Assembly (NCBI GenBank): GCA_037576215.1
Contig: JBANDB010000005.1
Location: 4,464,001 to 4,528,000 of the forward strand
Source: Armillaria gallica
Lineage: Eukaryota; Basidiomycota; Agaricomycetes; Agaricales; Physalacriaceae
Length of the DNA stretch: 64,000 bases
Direction: 5' to 3'
The translations under genes and the position numbers were made by a program. Below the pieces are notes generated by a model, which saw only the letters and a list, made by a program, of their open reading frames with translations, was not told the DNA's origin and made no database searches. Each line of letters begins with the position of its first letter. The first letter of the stretch is position 1. Shown here in pieces: positions 1-12,950 of the stretch.

Positions 1-2
1 GC

Positions 3-554
3 TTCGCCCGCATGCTCACACATAACCAGTATATGGGGTCCTTTTTCACAGAAATAACAATGCTGGATACACTTCTCATGCATGTTTTGACATGTACCAT
101 CACACAGAGGGAGATTGTGTATAAGTTGAAGGAGGACCTTTATCGGGATCTACATACCAGGTTCGCAACCCACCATGTGATGGCCTCCAAATCCCTCTCT
201 GCACATGGATACTCTGACTGAAGAATCCTGATCTGGGGTGTAGACATCACAAAGGGTTTGACAGCCAACAATTTCGAAGTATATGCACTACACTTCCATA
301 TTCACACCAAACACTTTATCAACATGCTTGATGAGTGCCATAACTGGTTCAAGCTGGGAATATACCAAATCCTGGAGGGAGATCTTATGACAGCACAGTG
401 CGACACTGACCAGGCCCATGTCAAGATAGAAGAGAAAGAGACACCAGTAAATCTCACCTCATCAAAGCAACATAAATCCGCAACTAAAGCCATACCTAGT
501 ACTTGGGAATGGGAATCAGTACAACACACTGCAGTTGGAGATGAAGAACCATGA
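3..554 (+). pseudogene. Extra ORF upstream of gag in gypsy element A
   Basis: An open frame enters at the window edge and ends with a stop at about 552-554, broken only by one TGA near 219 where the frame continues as Arg-Ile-Leu. The roughly 180 residues have no transposon enzyme motif; the first part is helical-looking and the last 50 residues are polar. It lies about 110 bases before gag and has the same strand and the same decay pattern, so I infer it belongs to the element rather than to a host gene. It has no recognised domain. The true start is outside the window. Confidence 0.5.
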
Positions 555-678
555 CATAGTAGCTGGCATGCATCTCAACTTTCTACCAGAGCTGCAGAGA
601 TTCTGGGGCATTTGTTACTTTGTACCAATTCAAAATTGAATAAATCTCACAGTTTCAGTCTATAGGTGCACAAGAGCA

Positions 679-2425
679 TGTGCGCTTCATCATATCAACC
701 TCAGTCTGATGCTGAAAGCAACCAGGAATCTTCAGAGGAAGAAATTTGGAATCCAAACAACATGGATCCAGAGCCAGATCCTAGTGATGATGGTAGCAGT
801 CACTATAGCTGCCACAGCCATCACAGTCACCCTCGCCAATCATCAAATCACTGGCAAATTACTCCTCAGTCAACATGCTCTGATAATTCTAGAATACACT
901 TCAACACCAAGCTCAAGATGGGAGACATTCCCACCTGGGATGGTAACCCAGACACCATTGTAGTTTGGATATTGAAGATTAATGATATGGCCGCTATGAG
1001 TAATTTGGTTTTCAAAGACCTTGGCCGTTTTGTACTGAAGAGGCTCCAAGGAGATGCTGACCGATGGTATTATTCTCTGCCTCTCTGTTATCGCTCAGAT
1101 CTTGAAACAAATTGGGCCACCCTATGTGAGGGGATAACCAACTACTATATGAATTGGCACTGGTGGGAACAGCTGAAAGATTGAGCTAGACAAGCAACCT
1201 ACTGACAATCAGGGCACACACGTGAATCACCAAGTGACTATTACATCCAGAAGTCAGAATTGCTGAACATGGCTTTCACACTTACTGATTCAGAAGTAAT
1301 CAGTCATGTTGTTACGCGCATGCCACGGACCTCCGCTTCACACTGACTTCATGCACAGACTTCATCTCAACAAATCACACCATCGGACCTCCACGGCCTC
1401 CAGCCGCTTACCATCTACTTACTCCATTTTAATATTTCATTTCCATTTCATTTTACTATTTCACATATTAAATCTAGAACCCAAATTCAGTAGCGAACAG
1501 ATTTCCATCGGATTCCATCGGACTCCGACTCAGATTACCTACTCATATATATACTGTAGAATTACTGATAGATACTCAGTTCGAATATCAACTTGGTATA
1601 GCCAAATCGCTCTCTGACTCCAAGTCTAATCTATCGCTCTCCAAGTCCATGACCTCCGCTCCATTGGACTATCTTTGCTCTCTATCCAAACCTTTGCTCT
1701 CTGTGGACTCCGCTCCACAATCCAATCTTAGGGCTTCGGCTCAAGGGTGACATTGCTAATAGCTTCGCCAAAGCCCATGCACTCTGCGGACCTCTGCTCG
1801 TGCGAGTTATCTTTGTCTATTTGGCATGTCCTTAACACATGTAATGAACAGAGCACCATTGAACTGGAATACTGTACTCACTGTTCAGCTATACAAAACA
1901 GCAGTCAAATTTCAGGTAAGCATTCATTTCCATGAGGACCAACTTCTATGGCTGGACCCTAGCTACCAAACATGCACCTTGAATACTTATGAGCTTTGCC
2001 AGAGTCAAGACAAGTATAATTCACTATACCATACTTCTCATGCTTGTTTGGTCAGCACAACTAATCATCTCTTCAATCCTCCATTCCCCAAGGATGATGC
2101 TAACAAGATGAAGCATAAGAAAGCTCCTAAAGATGTTGGGGCCAGGCCTTGTAGGCATTGTGGAAGTGGGGAGCACTGGGATATTGAATGCAAGCATCAT
2201 TATGAAGGAATGCATACAATGAGAACCTGGCTAGCCAAGACAGATGTCAGTGAACTTCAAGCCCAGGACAAATACAACAAACTATATTACAAGCTTGATA
2301 ATGAGCTGGATTTTAATTCATCCCTCCAGCTTACTGATAGCTCACACAGATTCATTGCACCACACAAAAACAATACTGATGATCTTCCAGCCTGGGGAGA
2401 GCCTTATCCAATCACAATCAGCTAG
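679..2425 (+). pseudogene. Gag of gypsy element A, split by a solo LTR
   Basis: The ATG at 679 opens a frame with an acidic Ser/Glu/Asp-rich start, then a capsid-like stretch (WDGNPDTIVVWILKIND, with GDADRWY further on) typical of fungal gypsy Gag. Two TGA stops (near 1182 and 1203) sit where CGA arginines are expected. The frame is cut at 1309 by a solo LTR and resumes at 1838; taking out the LTR and one 5-base repeat joins the two halves in frame. A CX2CX4HX4C zinc knuckle follows at about 2149-2190. Frame is lost after 2425. Gag would have packaged the element RNA; this copy cannot. Confidence 0.75.
1310..1837 (+). mobile_element. Solo LTR, family alpha, inserted in gag
   Basis: The 528-bp sequence begins TGTTACGCGCATGCC and ends CCTTAACA. 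It is flanked by perfect 5-base duplications CATGT (1305-1309 and 1838-1842). Other copies in the window are 27698-40744 (split), 53461-53993 and 54052-54307. It carries TATATATA near 1548 and no ORF of note. It is the product of LTR-LTR recombination; the internal part of the family is not present here, so superfamily is unknown. Confidence 0.85.
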
Positions 2426-3840
2426 AGGTAGACTCTCCACTGACTGTGTCTCCACCAAGTGTAAGCACTCAATGTAAAAGCAGAAACAGCCTGCACAGGC
2501 TACCAGAGTCATCTGGAATTTTCCTCTTTCGCTAGAAAGGAACAGCAGTGTTTAAAAAGACTGCAAAGGAGATTCAAGTGCACCTTTCATATCTCTCACC
2601 ATTCCTCAGCTGAATCTGCAGACAAGCCATGCTTACTGAAACTAAAGAAATGCATGGAACACCCTTCAGGTTGTACATTTCTTGGAAGTAAAGTAATGAT
2701 GACTTACACAGAAATTAATAGTGAGAGGCTAGATGTCTTGAAAGTCATCATCAACTCTGGATCAGACATCACCCTAATTTGAGAGAAGCTCTACAAGCAC
2801 TATCTTCAAAACCTAAGATACATGTAGGTCAGAAGATAAACCTCGTACAAGTAATGGGAAACTCCATGATATTGGGTTATGTCAATATTGACCTTTTCTT
2901 TAAAACTCCAGATGGCCCTGTCAAAATCAACATAGATGCCTATGTCATAAATGGGATGACTACCTCATTTATACTGGGAAATGACTTTTTAGATCAGCAT
3001 TCAATCTCTATCCTACGCAAAGATGGCACAAGCTACCTCATCTTTGGAAACTCCAGAAGAGAATTAGAGGTTGAAAATTCCATAGCTCCATCTATCATGG
3101 ATGTGCAAGGACAAACCTTCCAAGTATGAGTACCTCCTGAAGCAACCTCTCAACTCACAAAACAACGGATGCACTGATGGTCCCAGAAGTTATGACAACA
3201 AAAGAAGCAGGCTATTGCAAAGGGTGAAGTGCATGCACAAGAACAGGTAGTAATCCCACTGGAATCCAGTGTGAAAGTACCTGTGGAGGCACCATTCCCA
3301 TTGAAGGGTAACGATCTGTTTGTGGAGAGACATATCTGTCAGGATAACAATCACCACAATTTCTATGGCTCACCTGATTCCCTTATAAATAGAGATCGAG
3401 CTTTCCTGCATATATCCAACTTCTCAGACATGCCGGTGATTATAAGCAAGAGGGAGGTGATAGGCAAGGCTAGGAACCCATGGAACTGGCTAGACAAGCA
3501 ACAGGACCTCTCAGAATTGAAACAAAGACATGCATACCTTATTTGAGAACTTGTCAAGGCACAGAACCTCAAATTTGGGTCTGCAGGAACACCAATATCA
3601 AGCCACATGATCCAATGTGAATCTGAAGTTATGTCTAAGGCACAATGCAATGCATTTGAACCAGATGACCCTGCTTCCTCTGAACCTATTGAAGGAGGTC
3701 CTAAAACCATGGAATCACCCCAGGACTCTATTTCTTCTTCAGATATCTTAGCTTCTATTGATATTTCTCTCTACACCCCACAGCAGATCAGAAATGTCAA
3801 CTGGGGTCGGTCATACTTAGTAACCAACAAGCTTTCAGGC
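2426..3840 (+). pseudogene. Protease region of gypsy element A
   Basis: An aspartic-protease-like motif (I-I-N-S-G-S-D-I-T-L-I, active-site Asp changed to Asn) is read at about 2745-2775. A single-frame slip then leads into an open stretch at 2779-3127 that contains the flap-side ILGNDFLDQHSI motif typical of retropepsins. Further open stretches at 3229-3543 and 3607-3840 form the linker towards RT. The frame breaks and the lost Asp show that it is inactive. Retropepsin would have cut the polyprotein. Confidence 0.6.
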
Positions 3841-3859
3841 TAGATGGCCGACTTGGAAC

Positions 3860-5210
3860 CAACAATGCAAGAGTAGAAATACAACTCAAGCCAGAAGCTC
3901 AACCTGTTTTGCTGCTGCCCTTTCCTGTTTCACCTGTAAATTATGAGGTAATGGACAAGCAAATCAATTCCTGGATCCAACTAGGAGTGATAGAGCCTTC
4001 CGAAAGTCCCTGGGCAGCGCCAGCTTTCATAGTGTATCGTAATAATAAACCTCATATGGTTATTAATTATTGAAGGCTTAACTCAGTAGTCATCCCTGAT
4101 GAGTTTCCACATCCAAAACAAGATGATATAATGCAAGCTCTTAGTGGATCTCAATGGCTTAAGACCTTGGATGCACTATCAGAATTCACTCAGTTGATAG
4201 TACATGAGAATTCCTGAGAGAAGCTTGCATTTTGCTGTCATAAGGGATTATGGCAATTCACCAGAATGCCCTTTGGATATAGGAATGGACCTAGCATTTT
4301 TCAACAGGTCATGCAGAACATTCTTGTGCCATTCTTATGGATATTTGCCTTAGTATATATTGATGATATTTTTATCTTCTCCTCTTCCTTTGAGGATCAT
4401 TTACAACATGTTAACAGAGTACTCAAGGCAATCAAGGGATCAGGAATAACCTTATCACTCCTGAAATGTCATTTTGCATACCAATCATTGCTTCTTTTAG
4501 GACAGAAGGTATCTTTCCTTGGCATGTCCACTTACCGAGAAAAGGTTGAGGCTATAATGATGCTAGAAACCCCATGCAACGTACATGAGTTCCAGACATT
4601 CCTTGGCATGATGATATATTTTTCAGCTTATATCCCTTTCTATGCCTGGATTGCGCACCCATTATTCCAATTGTTGAAGGCAGGAACCCCTTGAAAATGG
4701 ATGGAATTACATGATGAAGCTTTCAACTTGGGGAAACAAGTCTTGTCTAATGCACCAGTAAGGGGATATGCAACTTGGGGACTAGCTTACTGTGTATACA
4801 CTAATGCTTGTGACTACAGGCTTGTGGGAATTCTCCAACAAGTTCAACCCATATCCATACGAGATTTGAAAGGGACTCGTATCTATGATCATTTGAAGAG
4901 TGCTTTTGACAAAAAGGAACCCATACCTCAGCTAGTTGGTCGCATTTCCAAGAAGTTTAATGATGTGCCTGCACCAGGCAACTGGGCTACAGAATTTGAA
5001 GACACTGTAGTTTATGTGGAGCATGTCATTTGCTATTGGTCTCATGTATTAAAATCAGCAGAGAGAAACTACTCTCCAATGGAACACAAAGCTCTCACAC
5101 TCAAAGAAGCATTAATCAAATTCCAACCATATATTGAGGGTGAACAAATACTCACTATCACTGACCATGCCACTCTCACCTGGAGCTGTACCTTTCAGAA
5201 TGTCAACTGA
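3860..5210 (+). pseudogene. Reverse transcriptase and RNase H of gypsy element A
   Basis: RT motifs appear in order: an INSWIQLGVIEPSESPWAAP entry, VINY-stop-RLN (the stop is TGA for Arg, near 4072), FTRMPFGYRNGPSIFQ, and the YIDD catalytic box at about 4360. A second TGA (near 4216) and a third (near 4693) also replace arginines. RNase H follows (DYRLVGIL, AERNYSPMEHKALTLKEAL, TDHATL) and contains an insert of about 70 residues before its second motif. The open stretches 4266-4694 and 4701-5210 are the same frame. Decay is point mutation only. Confidence 0.85.
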
Positions 5211-5538
5211 CATCTTCTAACCTGGGGAACAATATTTGCAGCATATCCAAACCTATCTATAATCCATTGAGCCAGATGTGTCCACTCAAATGTTGATCCC
5301 ATCTCACAGCTATGACAGTGTCTTCCACCTCAAGATGGTCCTCTATCAGATGCTACTATGCCTGTAAATTTGTCAAAATCACATATAGAAGGTGATCCTA
5401 TGTGCAACATGTTTCAGGAGTTGGGAGCTAACTTCAAAGAGAAACTCTGAACCATAGGTTCTAAATTTATTGCTTCTGAGAATCCTGTACAGGAAGATTT
5501 TGCTGTTGAACTACAGCCTTAGCAGTCAAAATTATATA
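5211..5538 (+). pseudogene. RNase H to integrase linker of element A, 5' part
   Basis: This is decayed coding DNA between RNase H and the transposon insertion at 5539. Frame is only patchy. The last codons before the break (through a TAG near 5519, at an expected Gln) continue in frame at 19136, after removing the KDZ transposon and one copy of TATATA. Confidence 0.55.
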
Positions 5539-6185
5539 TGCCAGGCAGTCAATTGACAGGCCAGCTGATAAATCCAGACAGTCAATTGACTGGTCACCTT
5601 AATATAGTGCTGGGCCTCATCATGGCTGCTGAGGAGCATCATGGCTCATCACAGCCCTCCCTCATGCTCACTAGGACACAGCCATGCCTCCACTGCTTGT
5701 CACGGCAGGTGCACACCCCTCCACTCAATAGGGGCGCAATTTTTCCATTTCTGGAATCAGGTCCGAATGACCTCATTTTGATGAGGTATTTTTGTGACAT
5801 CATTTCCAGGGTAGTAGGTAGGGTTCCTGCCACCCATCAATTCTCCCACCCTCCTGCTCATTAGCTCAGGATTTTCCATATTTGGTCCAAAAAATCAAAA
5901 TCTTCAAAAATGCTTTTTTCTGCTTGCTTTTTTTGGTGGTCAGTAGTGACCACATATCCGTACTGAATGCAGCTGACTTGAAAAAAAAAGTTGGGATCAT
6001 CCCAAATAGGTAGCCATGCACCCTCCCACCTGAAATCAGAAAATTTGTAGAAAATCTGATATTGCTCTTGCAGTACTTAGCAAAATGATACAAAAAAATA
6101 GAAACAGGTATATCATAGTATACTAGACTCCACTGGCACTGATATTGGGGCTGGATGGCATAGATTGAGGAGGATGACGAATGAC
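5539..6185 (+). repeat. Left terminal inverted repeat of the KDZ transposon
   Basis: It starts TGCCAGGCAGTCAATTGAC and is inverted-repeated at 18490-19129 with high similarity over about 640 bases. The outer end holds a 10-bp palindrome (5548-5557) and a 14-bp palindrome CAGTCAATTGACTG (5579-5592), both also found at the right end. These are good candidates for transposase binding sites. The open frames running through it are shared by chance and repeat structure. Confidence 0.8.
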
Positions 6186-6319
6186 TGAAAAAGAAAATGA
6201 TAAGTTCAATGATGAAGGTGCAAATAAACACATATAAACAAGCTTCAAGGACAGTTTTCTGGACACCGTATTGCGTTGCACAGGCTGTAATTCATTACAA
6301 TGTTTAATACAGGAATATG

Positions 6320-8630
6320 GATTTATTCAGCAGCATCTTCCTTGTCCTGGCTGTCAAATCCATTGCTGCCATTGCTGTCGCTGTCACTCTCATTGTCGGA
6401 TTCTTTGCCATCATTGCCATCATTGTCACCCTGGTTCTCATTGCCACCAGACCTTCCATGGGTCATCAAATCACCCTCCTTATCCATGTCCTCCAATGGC
6501 ATCGTCCAAAGTTCCTGGAATGTTGCTCTGAGTGCCAGTTGAAGATCTCGTTGGCATCCCGCATATGCTCGTAATCCTTCTTGAAGTCCCTCATCATTTT
6601 GTACATCTCTTCTTTCTATCCTTTGCACCCACCACTTGGCTTTCCACCACAGAAAGCAGAGTATGCACTGCATCTCCTCCTGCAAAAGGAGAACCTCCTC
6701 CTCACTTTGTTTCGCTCGTGCATGGCTCCTGCACCACTCTGAACGCAATATTACATCATTCTTGTCTGTTCCATCCTCTAGGTTTATCATTGTCGTCAGC
6801 CAGATCTATGACAGAGTTCGGCAAGTCTCCCTAGTACCTCCATGAACACCTCTGTCGTTGAGCTCAATGTTTATCTCCTCTTCAGGAGGGAGCTCAGAAT
6901 CTCAGTGCAGCTCGTCACTGTCCTCATTTGTCCCCCCCCCTCCCTGGACCATGTGCGGCATGTTCAGGATCTGTGTATGCATGGATGTCCTTGTTTTGCA
7001 ACATACGTAGCACCTCCTCCCATTCACTGGGCCCTATCAGCTGTAGCTTTGCCTGCCTCACAATATGATACTTTGTTGCAAATGCCAGAGCACACTGGGG
7101 CACACTGTCTATCACACTGCATGATCTTGTGGTCATGTGTTGGCCTCAAGTATTCTTGTTTTTGAACTGGACCATTTGAAGCTTGAGGCGCAGGGCATGA
7201 CATATACCTTGTAGTGTGTCATTGCACTGTGTGGTCATCAAACAATCCTCTATTGTGGGCAGACCCTCCATGCAGATCTTGTGTCGCCATTCACTTGGGA
7301 TTTCAGATGGCAGCCACAACTTCATCTCCTCAGGGTTATGATCGGTATCCTCCAGTGACATTCCGTTAGAATCTCCAATATCTGTCAGATACTGCAGAAG
7401 GCCGGGCATATATATTGCCCACAGAGGCCCCCAGCTCTCAAGCTTTGTGCAGAGCATATTCCTCTGGTCTGTCAGAGTTGTATCTTGTCAATCCATAAGC
7501 ATCTTGTTTTTGTATTTTGCTGCCATCACCCTGATCTTTGCCCTATTTCAATTAGCCTCAAAATCAATGCCGCATGCAGGTGAACAACTCACTGCAAGTC
7601 CTCAAGCTGAAGGCCCAATATGATGAACTTATCTGTACTAGTCCCATGCTGCACAATACCTCCACGTTGTTGGTGCTCTTCCTCCTCTTCCTGCAGCTCC
7701 TTCTCCACTTCCTTCTCACTCAAAACTATGGAATGGTTAGTAAATATGCATTAAAGGATGCTAGCTCGACTTACATTCACCATCAACATGAAATGGATTC
7801 TTGACATCTTTGGGGAAACCCACATTCTCCCATTCCACACAAAGCCCATCCCATCCTTCCACCAGATCTGCAGGAATATTGGCGGACAAGCCTCAGTGGC
7901 CCTTGACTTGCACGTTATATTCTTTGATTGCTGCTTGATACTTTTGTGCCAAGGTCAGACCTAAGCCAATGGCTATCAGTGGGTTGACTACACAGCTCTC
8001 AACAAAATGCCCACCCATTGCTGCATACTTCAACCAGTTCCAAAAACCAAAGTGATCATCCAATACATCATGCCATGATCCTGGCCCCATGGTCTTTGTC
8101 AAATTACCCAGTGTGTTGTGGGACCCTCAAATATGCTCCGGTCCTTCGCAGTCACAGTTACCTAGGCCCTTCACCAGGTTGCAAGAGAACATGTGGTGAT
8201 CTTCGGCATGGTGGGCTGGCTCATGGAATTTTGGGATGACTGGCATCAACGTCAAAGGTCCATCAACTTTGAGGCTCATCAGCCATCCGAGCATCCACGT
8301 GTAGAGGTTGATAAACCACTGGCATGCTATATCGTAGCTGATGATTCCAAATAGCAGCTTAGTGAAGTCATGCAGTGCTGTTCCAAATATAAAGTCCATT
8401 GGTGCATATTTAAATCTGCCCATTAGCATGGCATCAAGAATGGAACAGGGGACGCACCTTTCACTCTTGTGCAGATTTCCCACAGTCACTATGAACTCGC
8501 TCCTCACACACAAGATGGCACAGACTCTTTGAAAACTTGGTGTCAGCTTTTGCCAAGGCTGCAAAACCCACACACATGCTAATCTGCCAATTGTCATCAG
8601 TATCCTCTAGCCACCTGTGGGAGGCACTTG
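6320..8630 (-). pseudogene. KDZ transposase 1, N-terminally truncated
   Basis: Minus-strand coding remains contain the hallmark ISYDIACQW motif (near 8320), a VIPKFHEPAHHAEDHHMFS block, KGLGNCDCEGPEHI, and GPGSWHDVLDDHFGFWNW, all typical of the KDZ catalytic domain. The C-terminal part (7457-7146, 7136-6924, 6790-6323) includes the usual arginine/tryptophan-rich helix and an acidic Asp/Ser/Asn tail. Several frameshifts and stops are present. The gene stops abruptly at TATATA (8631), where the inner element's terminal repeat begins; no CxC2 half is present upstream. It would have cut and joined the transposon ends. Confidence 0.8.
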
Positions 8631-8636
8631 TATATA

Positions 8637-9200
8637 TCAGATCCAGTCAATTGACTGGTCCCTGTGATATGTCCAGACAGTCAATTGACTGGTCACCCAT
8701 TTATAGTGCTCAATACTGTCACTCTCCCTCGCGCTCATTGGGGCACAGCCACACTGTCACTGCTGCTCATCATTGGCACGTGCTTGGCTGCTCATTGTAG
8801 GTGCTAAATTTCTGTTTTGGGATAGCTGCCAAATGACCTCATTTTGCCATGATTTTTTTGCACTGCTTTTTCAGGACAGTGGGTAGGCCTCAATCAGTCC
8901 CTTATTTGTGCACCCCCCGACCAATATGGGTGGGATCCCTTTCATTTTTGGAAATTTTTCAACCCACTTTTTTTTCATTGATCTTAGTAGATACCATTGT
9001 TCCTCATCTTTTTCGTGAATTTCATTTTTTTAGGTGGGCAGGAGCATGTTGGTGTGTGGCAGGGTACTGGTGAGATTGGTTAAAAATAGGTATCCCTATC
9101 AAAATCCCTCTAGAGGTTCAGCATTCCTGTTTGCACTCAGCAAAAAACATGTAATCCAATTTAGGCTATGATGAATATGCACATAGGTGTCCTACAGCCT
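8637..9200 (+). repeat. Internal KDZ terminal repeat, left end of inner element
   Basis: This is a diverged copy of the outer terminal repeat in the same orientation as 5539. It begins TCAGATCC, followed by a perfect 16-bp palindrome (8643-8658), and has the 14-bp palindrome again at 8678-8691. TATATA precedes it directly. It ends next to the acidic tail of transposase 2. It marks the left end of a second KDZ element inside the first. Confidence 0.7.
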
Positions 9201-9202
9201 TG

Positions 9203-12200
9203 TTACACCAATGGGTCAGCCTCATCTTCCAAATCGTCCTCTGAATCATCTGAATTCTCATCCTCCTCGTCTTCTTGATCACTCTCTAGCTCAACCTCTT
9301 CTAATGGCATTCTCCACATCTCTTCAAACTTGACACTCAGTTGATTCTGAAGCATTGCCTACTGCTGCGCATAGGCAAGTAGACCCTCAGCCAAGCCGTC
9401 ATCCCCCAAAACATCTCCTGCAGCCTCCCAATCCTCCCACCATTTCGCTTTCCAGGCCAGGAATTTGAGAACCCGGCACATCTCCTCACATAGCAACAAT
9501 ACTTCCTCCACACCTCTCTTTGACCGTGCATGGCTTTTACACCTTTCTGCCCATAGAATCTTCTCATTGTGGTCAGTGCTGTCATCTATATTGATGGGGG
9601 TAGTCTGCCATATCTAGGACAGTGTGTGCCTTGTTTCTCCAGTGCCATCTTTTGGGGTGCGTTCATCCACCTCCAGGTTAATTTCTTCCTCCTCTTCTTC
9701 ATCCTCACTGGTGTGGATGGCTCTGTCATCATCTTCATTGGTGCCACAGCGTCCCGGTCCTCGCTTCTTTCACTCCACATCCATGTAGGCCCTAATGTCC
9801 TTGTTATCCAGCACCCTCAGCATCTCCTCCCAATCCCCCAGTCCTGACAATTCCAGCTTTGCCACACGTGCAACACAGTATTTTGTTGCAAAGGTCAATG
9901 CATGCCGATGTACACCGTCAATTACTGCTCTTGCTTGGGTGCTTGGTTGTTGTCCGCATGTATTCTTGTTCCAAAAATGAATCATTCTTGTCTTCAAGCG
10001 GAGTGTGTGCTGAATCCCATTGAGGGCATCCTGACATTGTGCTGCATGGAGTCTCTCCTCAATACATGGCAGGTCCTCCATACAGATTGCCCTCCGATGA
10101 TCCACAGGCAAATCCAATGGCAGCCAAAGCTTCACCATCTCTGGCTCCTCATCTCCAGAATCCCCACACAGCTCTCCTATCTCTGCAAGGTACTGAACCA
10201 GACCAGGGATGTAGATGGCCCAAAGGACCAACCAGTTGCAAAGCCTATCCTTGAGAATACTGCGCTGCTCATTCAGGGCACTCCCTTGTTGTGTTGTCGG
10301 GTTTTTATGTTGTGTGGCAAGTTCATGTACCTTACGTCTTCTAACGGTTAACGTTGATCCTTCCAAAGGCAAAGTACAGGCATACTCACTGTGATTCCTC
10401 AAGTGCCAATGCCAGAATGATGAACTTGTCAGCACTAGTCAAGTGCAGGACCCAGCTACCCTTGCATCGATGCTCCTCCTCCTCAGCTTCCAGTTCTTTT
10501 TCTACTTCCACCTCTGTCATATCTATATCACCTCGAAGCTCAGCCTCTCATTAACAAGGTATCGTGAGCCATGACACTTACAATCCTGATTTATCGCAAA
10601 GAGATTCTCCACCGTCTTGGGAAACAAATCGTCCTCCCACTTGATGCAAATGTTCTCCCACTCATCTACTAAATTCTCAGGCAATCCCAACAAAAACCCA
10701 CGATGCCCTTCAACTTGAATATTTCGCTCCTTCACCACTGCAGCATACTTGCACAAGAGCATCATACCTGGAAGAGAACCTCAGTATAGTCACTAGACCA
10801 TCCATAACAATGCACTTACCCATTCCGATATATTTCAGCCAATTCCAAAACCTGAAATTGTCATCCAATATATCATGGTGAGATCCGGGCCCCATTGTCT
10901 TCATAGAATTCCCCAGTTGATTATGCAGACTCCAAATTCGCTCTGGTACCTCACAGTCTGATGCCCCCATTCCCTTTATCAAGTTGCAGGAGAACTCTTG
11001 ATGGTTTTCTTGTTTGTAAGCTGGCTCATGGAACTCCGGAATCACCAGAGTCAGGGTCGCCCTACCCACATCAGATATCTCAGTAGGCCACTTTGTCATG
11101 TGTTTGCCCAAGTGAACAAACCACTGGCAGGCTATGTCATAGCTTATGACCACTTGAAGCAGCCCAAAAAATGTTGTCAGCAATGATCCAAAGACATAGT
11201 CCATTGGTGCATATCTAGTATGAAATCCATTAGTACCAATAACAACCCTTGCTGTAGATCAACTAACCTTTCACCCTTATGCAGATTTACCAGTCACATA
11301 ATAAATTCACCCTGTGCACATGAGACCATGCCGACTCCCGTATAATGCAAGCCCTTTGAAAATTTGGTGTCTGCCTTGGTGAGCGCTGCAAATCCTATGC
11401 AAGTGCTAATCTAACCTGGGAGTCAGAACAACCTCTTAATTCAGAGACACGGACATGAAACATACATCTTCATCAGAAGTATGGTTAAGCACATACACAT
11501 CGAAAGGCCCCCATAGCACAAAATACCCCCAACCAATACCGAGCCCCGGATCTCGTAAATACGATGAAACTATCTGACTTTTCAGGTGAAAGTTGGCATC
11601 CATGCAAAGGATGAGCATATACAAGAATCTAGTTCGCCCAGTCAACAAACATCCATCAAAGAGAAATCAGGTACAACTCACTGATATTCAGGGGGAGCTT
11701 TCTCCCACCCTTCTGGCAGGTTGATTCCTGGTTGAGGACATGAGGGGTATAACACTGCTAAATCATAGGATTTTGTAGTCTCCACACCATCTTTAACATA
11801 TCCTCTACCCCCTCACTTCAGCATCTTCAAGTGATGCCATTGTAAGAGCATCTGCATCAGGACCTTGTTGCAATACTTCAGCACATTGATCCCAGTGTTG
11901 CTCATTAGCTTCTCCAGCATCCTATAGAAGTCATAGAGAGAGGTCTTTGCACACAATGAGAGCATGTGCAAGAACTCCAAGAGCTGAAAGCTCACAGCCA
12001 TTCAAGGCACACATTGGGTGGTAGGAAACCAACCACAATGAAGCAATTGGATGTGTTTTGGCAGTTGGCACTCACAACCACAGTAATCCAATGTGACATG
12101 ATGTATCCCATTCCCATGCAAGACTTTGAATTCCTGGTGACCAGGGATAGGAGCACAGCAACGCATGCTGGCATGATTCAGTTGCACGCGAAGTCCAATT

Positions 12201-12950
12201 CCCTTCAAGGTTGATGCCTCAAAGCATCTGCCATTCCAACGCTGAGAGGATACATCATGCCTGTGCTCACAACCAACTGCAAAGTCTTACCTGAATTCGA
12301 TGCAGAGGCTCGCAATGGTGACATCGCACACAGCACACAATGCACATACTAGATTGTTGAGAAAACAGTCTTGACATTGAAATGTTGGCACTCCAGCTGC
12401 ATTTGAGTCATTTCTTGACCGAGCTACATAATCTGGGCAAGCTGTTTCCTTGCAATAATCGCCTCGACCTTCCCATCGCAGCAACTCATCTAAATATTGG
12501 CCTCAATGGAGATCTTTCTAGACCACATGTGGATGCCTCTAAATCCACATTCAATAATCTCCATTGCTGTACATCTCAGAGAAGGCTCACTGAAACCTTG
12601 CTACGGTTGCATCCTTTTCCTTTCAGACATGTGTCTCTATCAGCCTGTTGAAAGACCCAGCTCTTGTAAACCTCCCCATTAAGTTCTTCGTTGTGCCAGT
12701 TGTCCGATGGATCCAAAAAAATTTCAGTGTCATCACTCAACATCCAACTGTCGCCCATAACCCATGTGGTGCGTCATTTTTGGGGAGAAGGAGGTGCTTG
12801 AACTAGGTGACCAGTAGCAGAGATAGAGGATTGGTTCGACATGATGACCTTGTAATCATCATCAAGCTCTAATCGGTTGCTGTAAATGGCAACAGTAGGA
12901 CGGTCACCAAATCTCGTGCATTTGCTGTTCTGGATCTCAAGAAAGGGCAT
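9203..12950 (-). pseudogene. KDZ transposase 2 with CxC2-type N-terminus
   Basis: The gene reads from an ATG at 12950 to a stop at 9203. The N-terminal part (12842-12580) is variable. A CxC2-like cysteine region then covers about 12480-11990 (GIHHVTLDYCGCEC, LLHCGWFPTTQC), followed by the LLEFLHMLSL and WHHLKMLK blocks. The catalytic region (11640-9770) has MLILCMDANFHLKSQ, GLGIGWGYF, ADTKFSKGL, ISYDIACQW (near 11140), a VIPEFHEPAYKQE block and DILDDNFRFWNW. The tail to 9203 is acidic. All expected blocks are present, but stops and frame slips, and probably small introns, break the frame. It is divergent from the accessory gene. Confidence 0.8.

Noticed and set aside
6271..6574. Hydrophobic plus-strand open frames that look like a small membrane protein
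   Set aside because: They lie opposite the Asp/Ser/Asn-rich acidic tail of KDZ-1; antisense of GAY/AAY-rich coding gives Val/Ile-rich frames.
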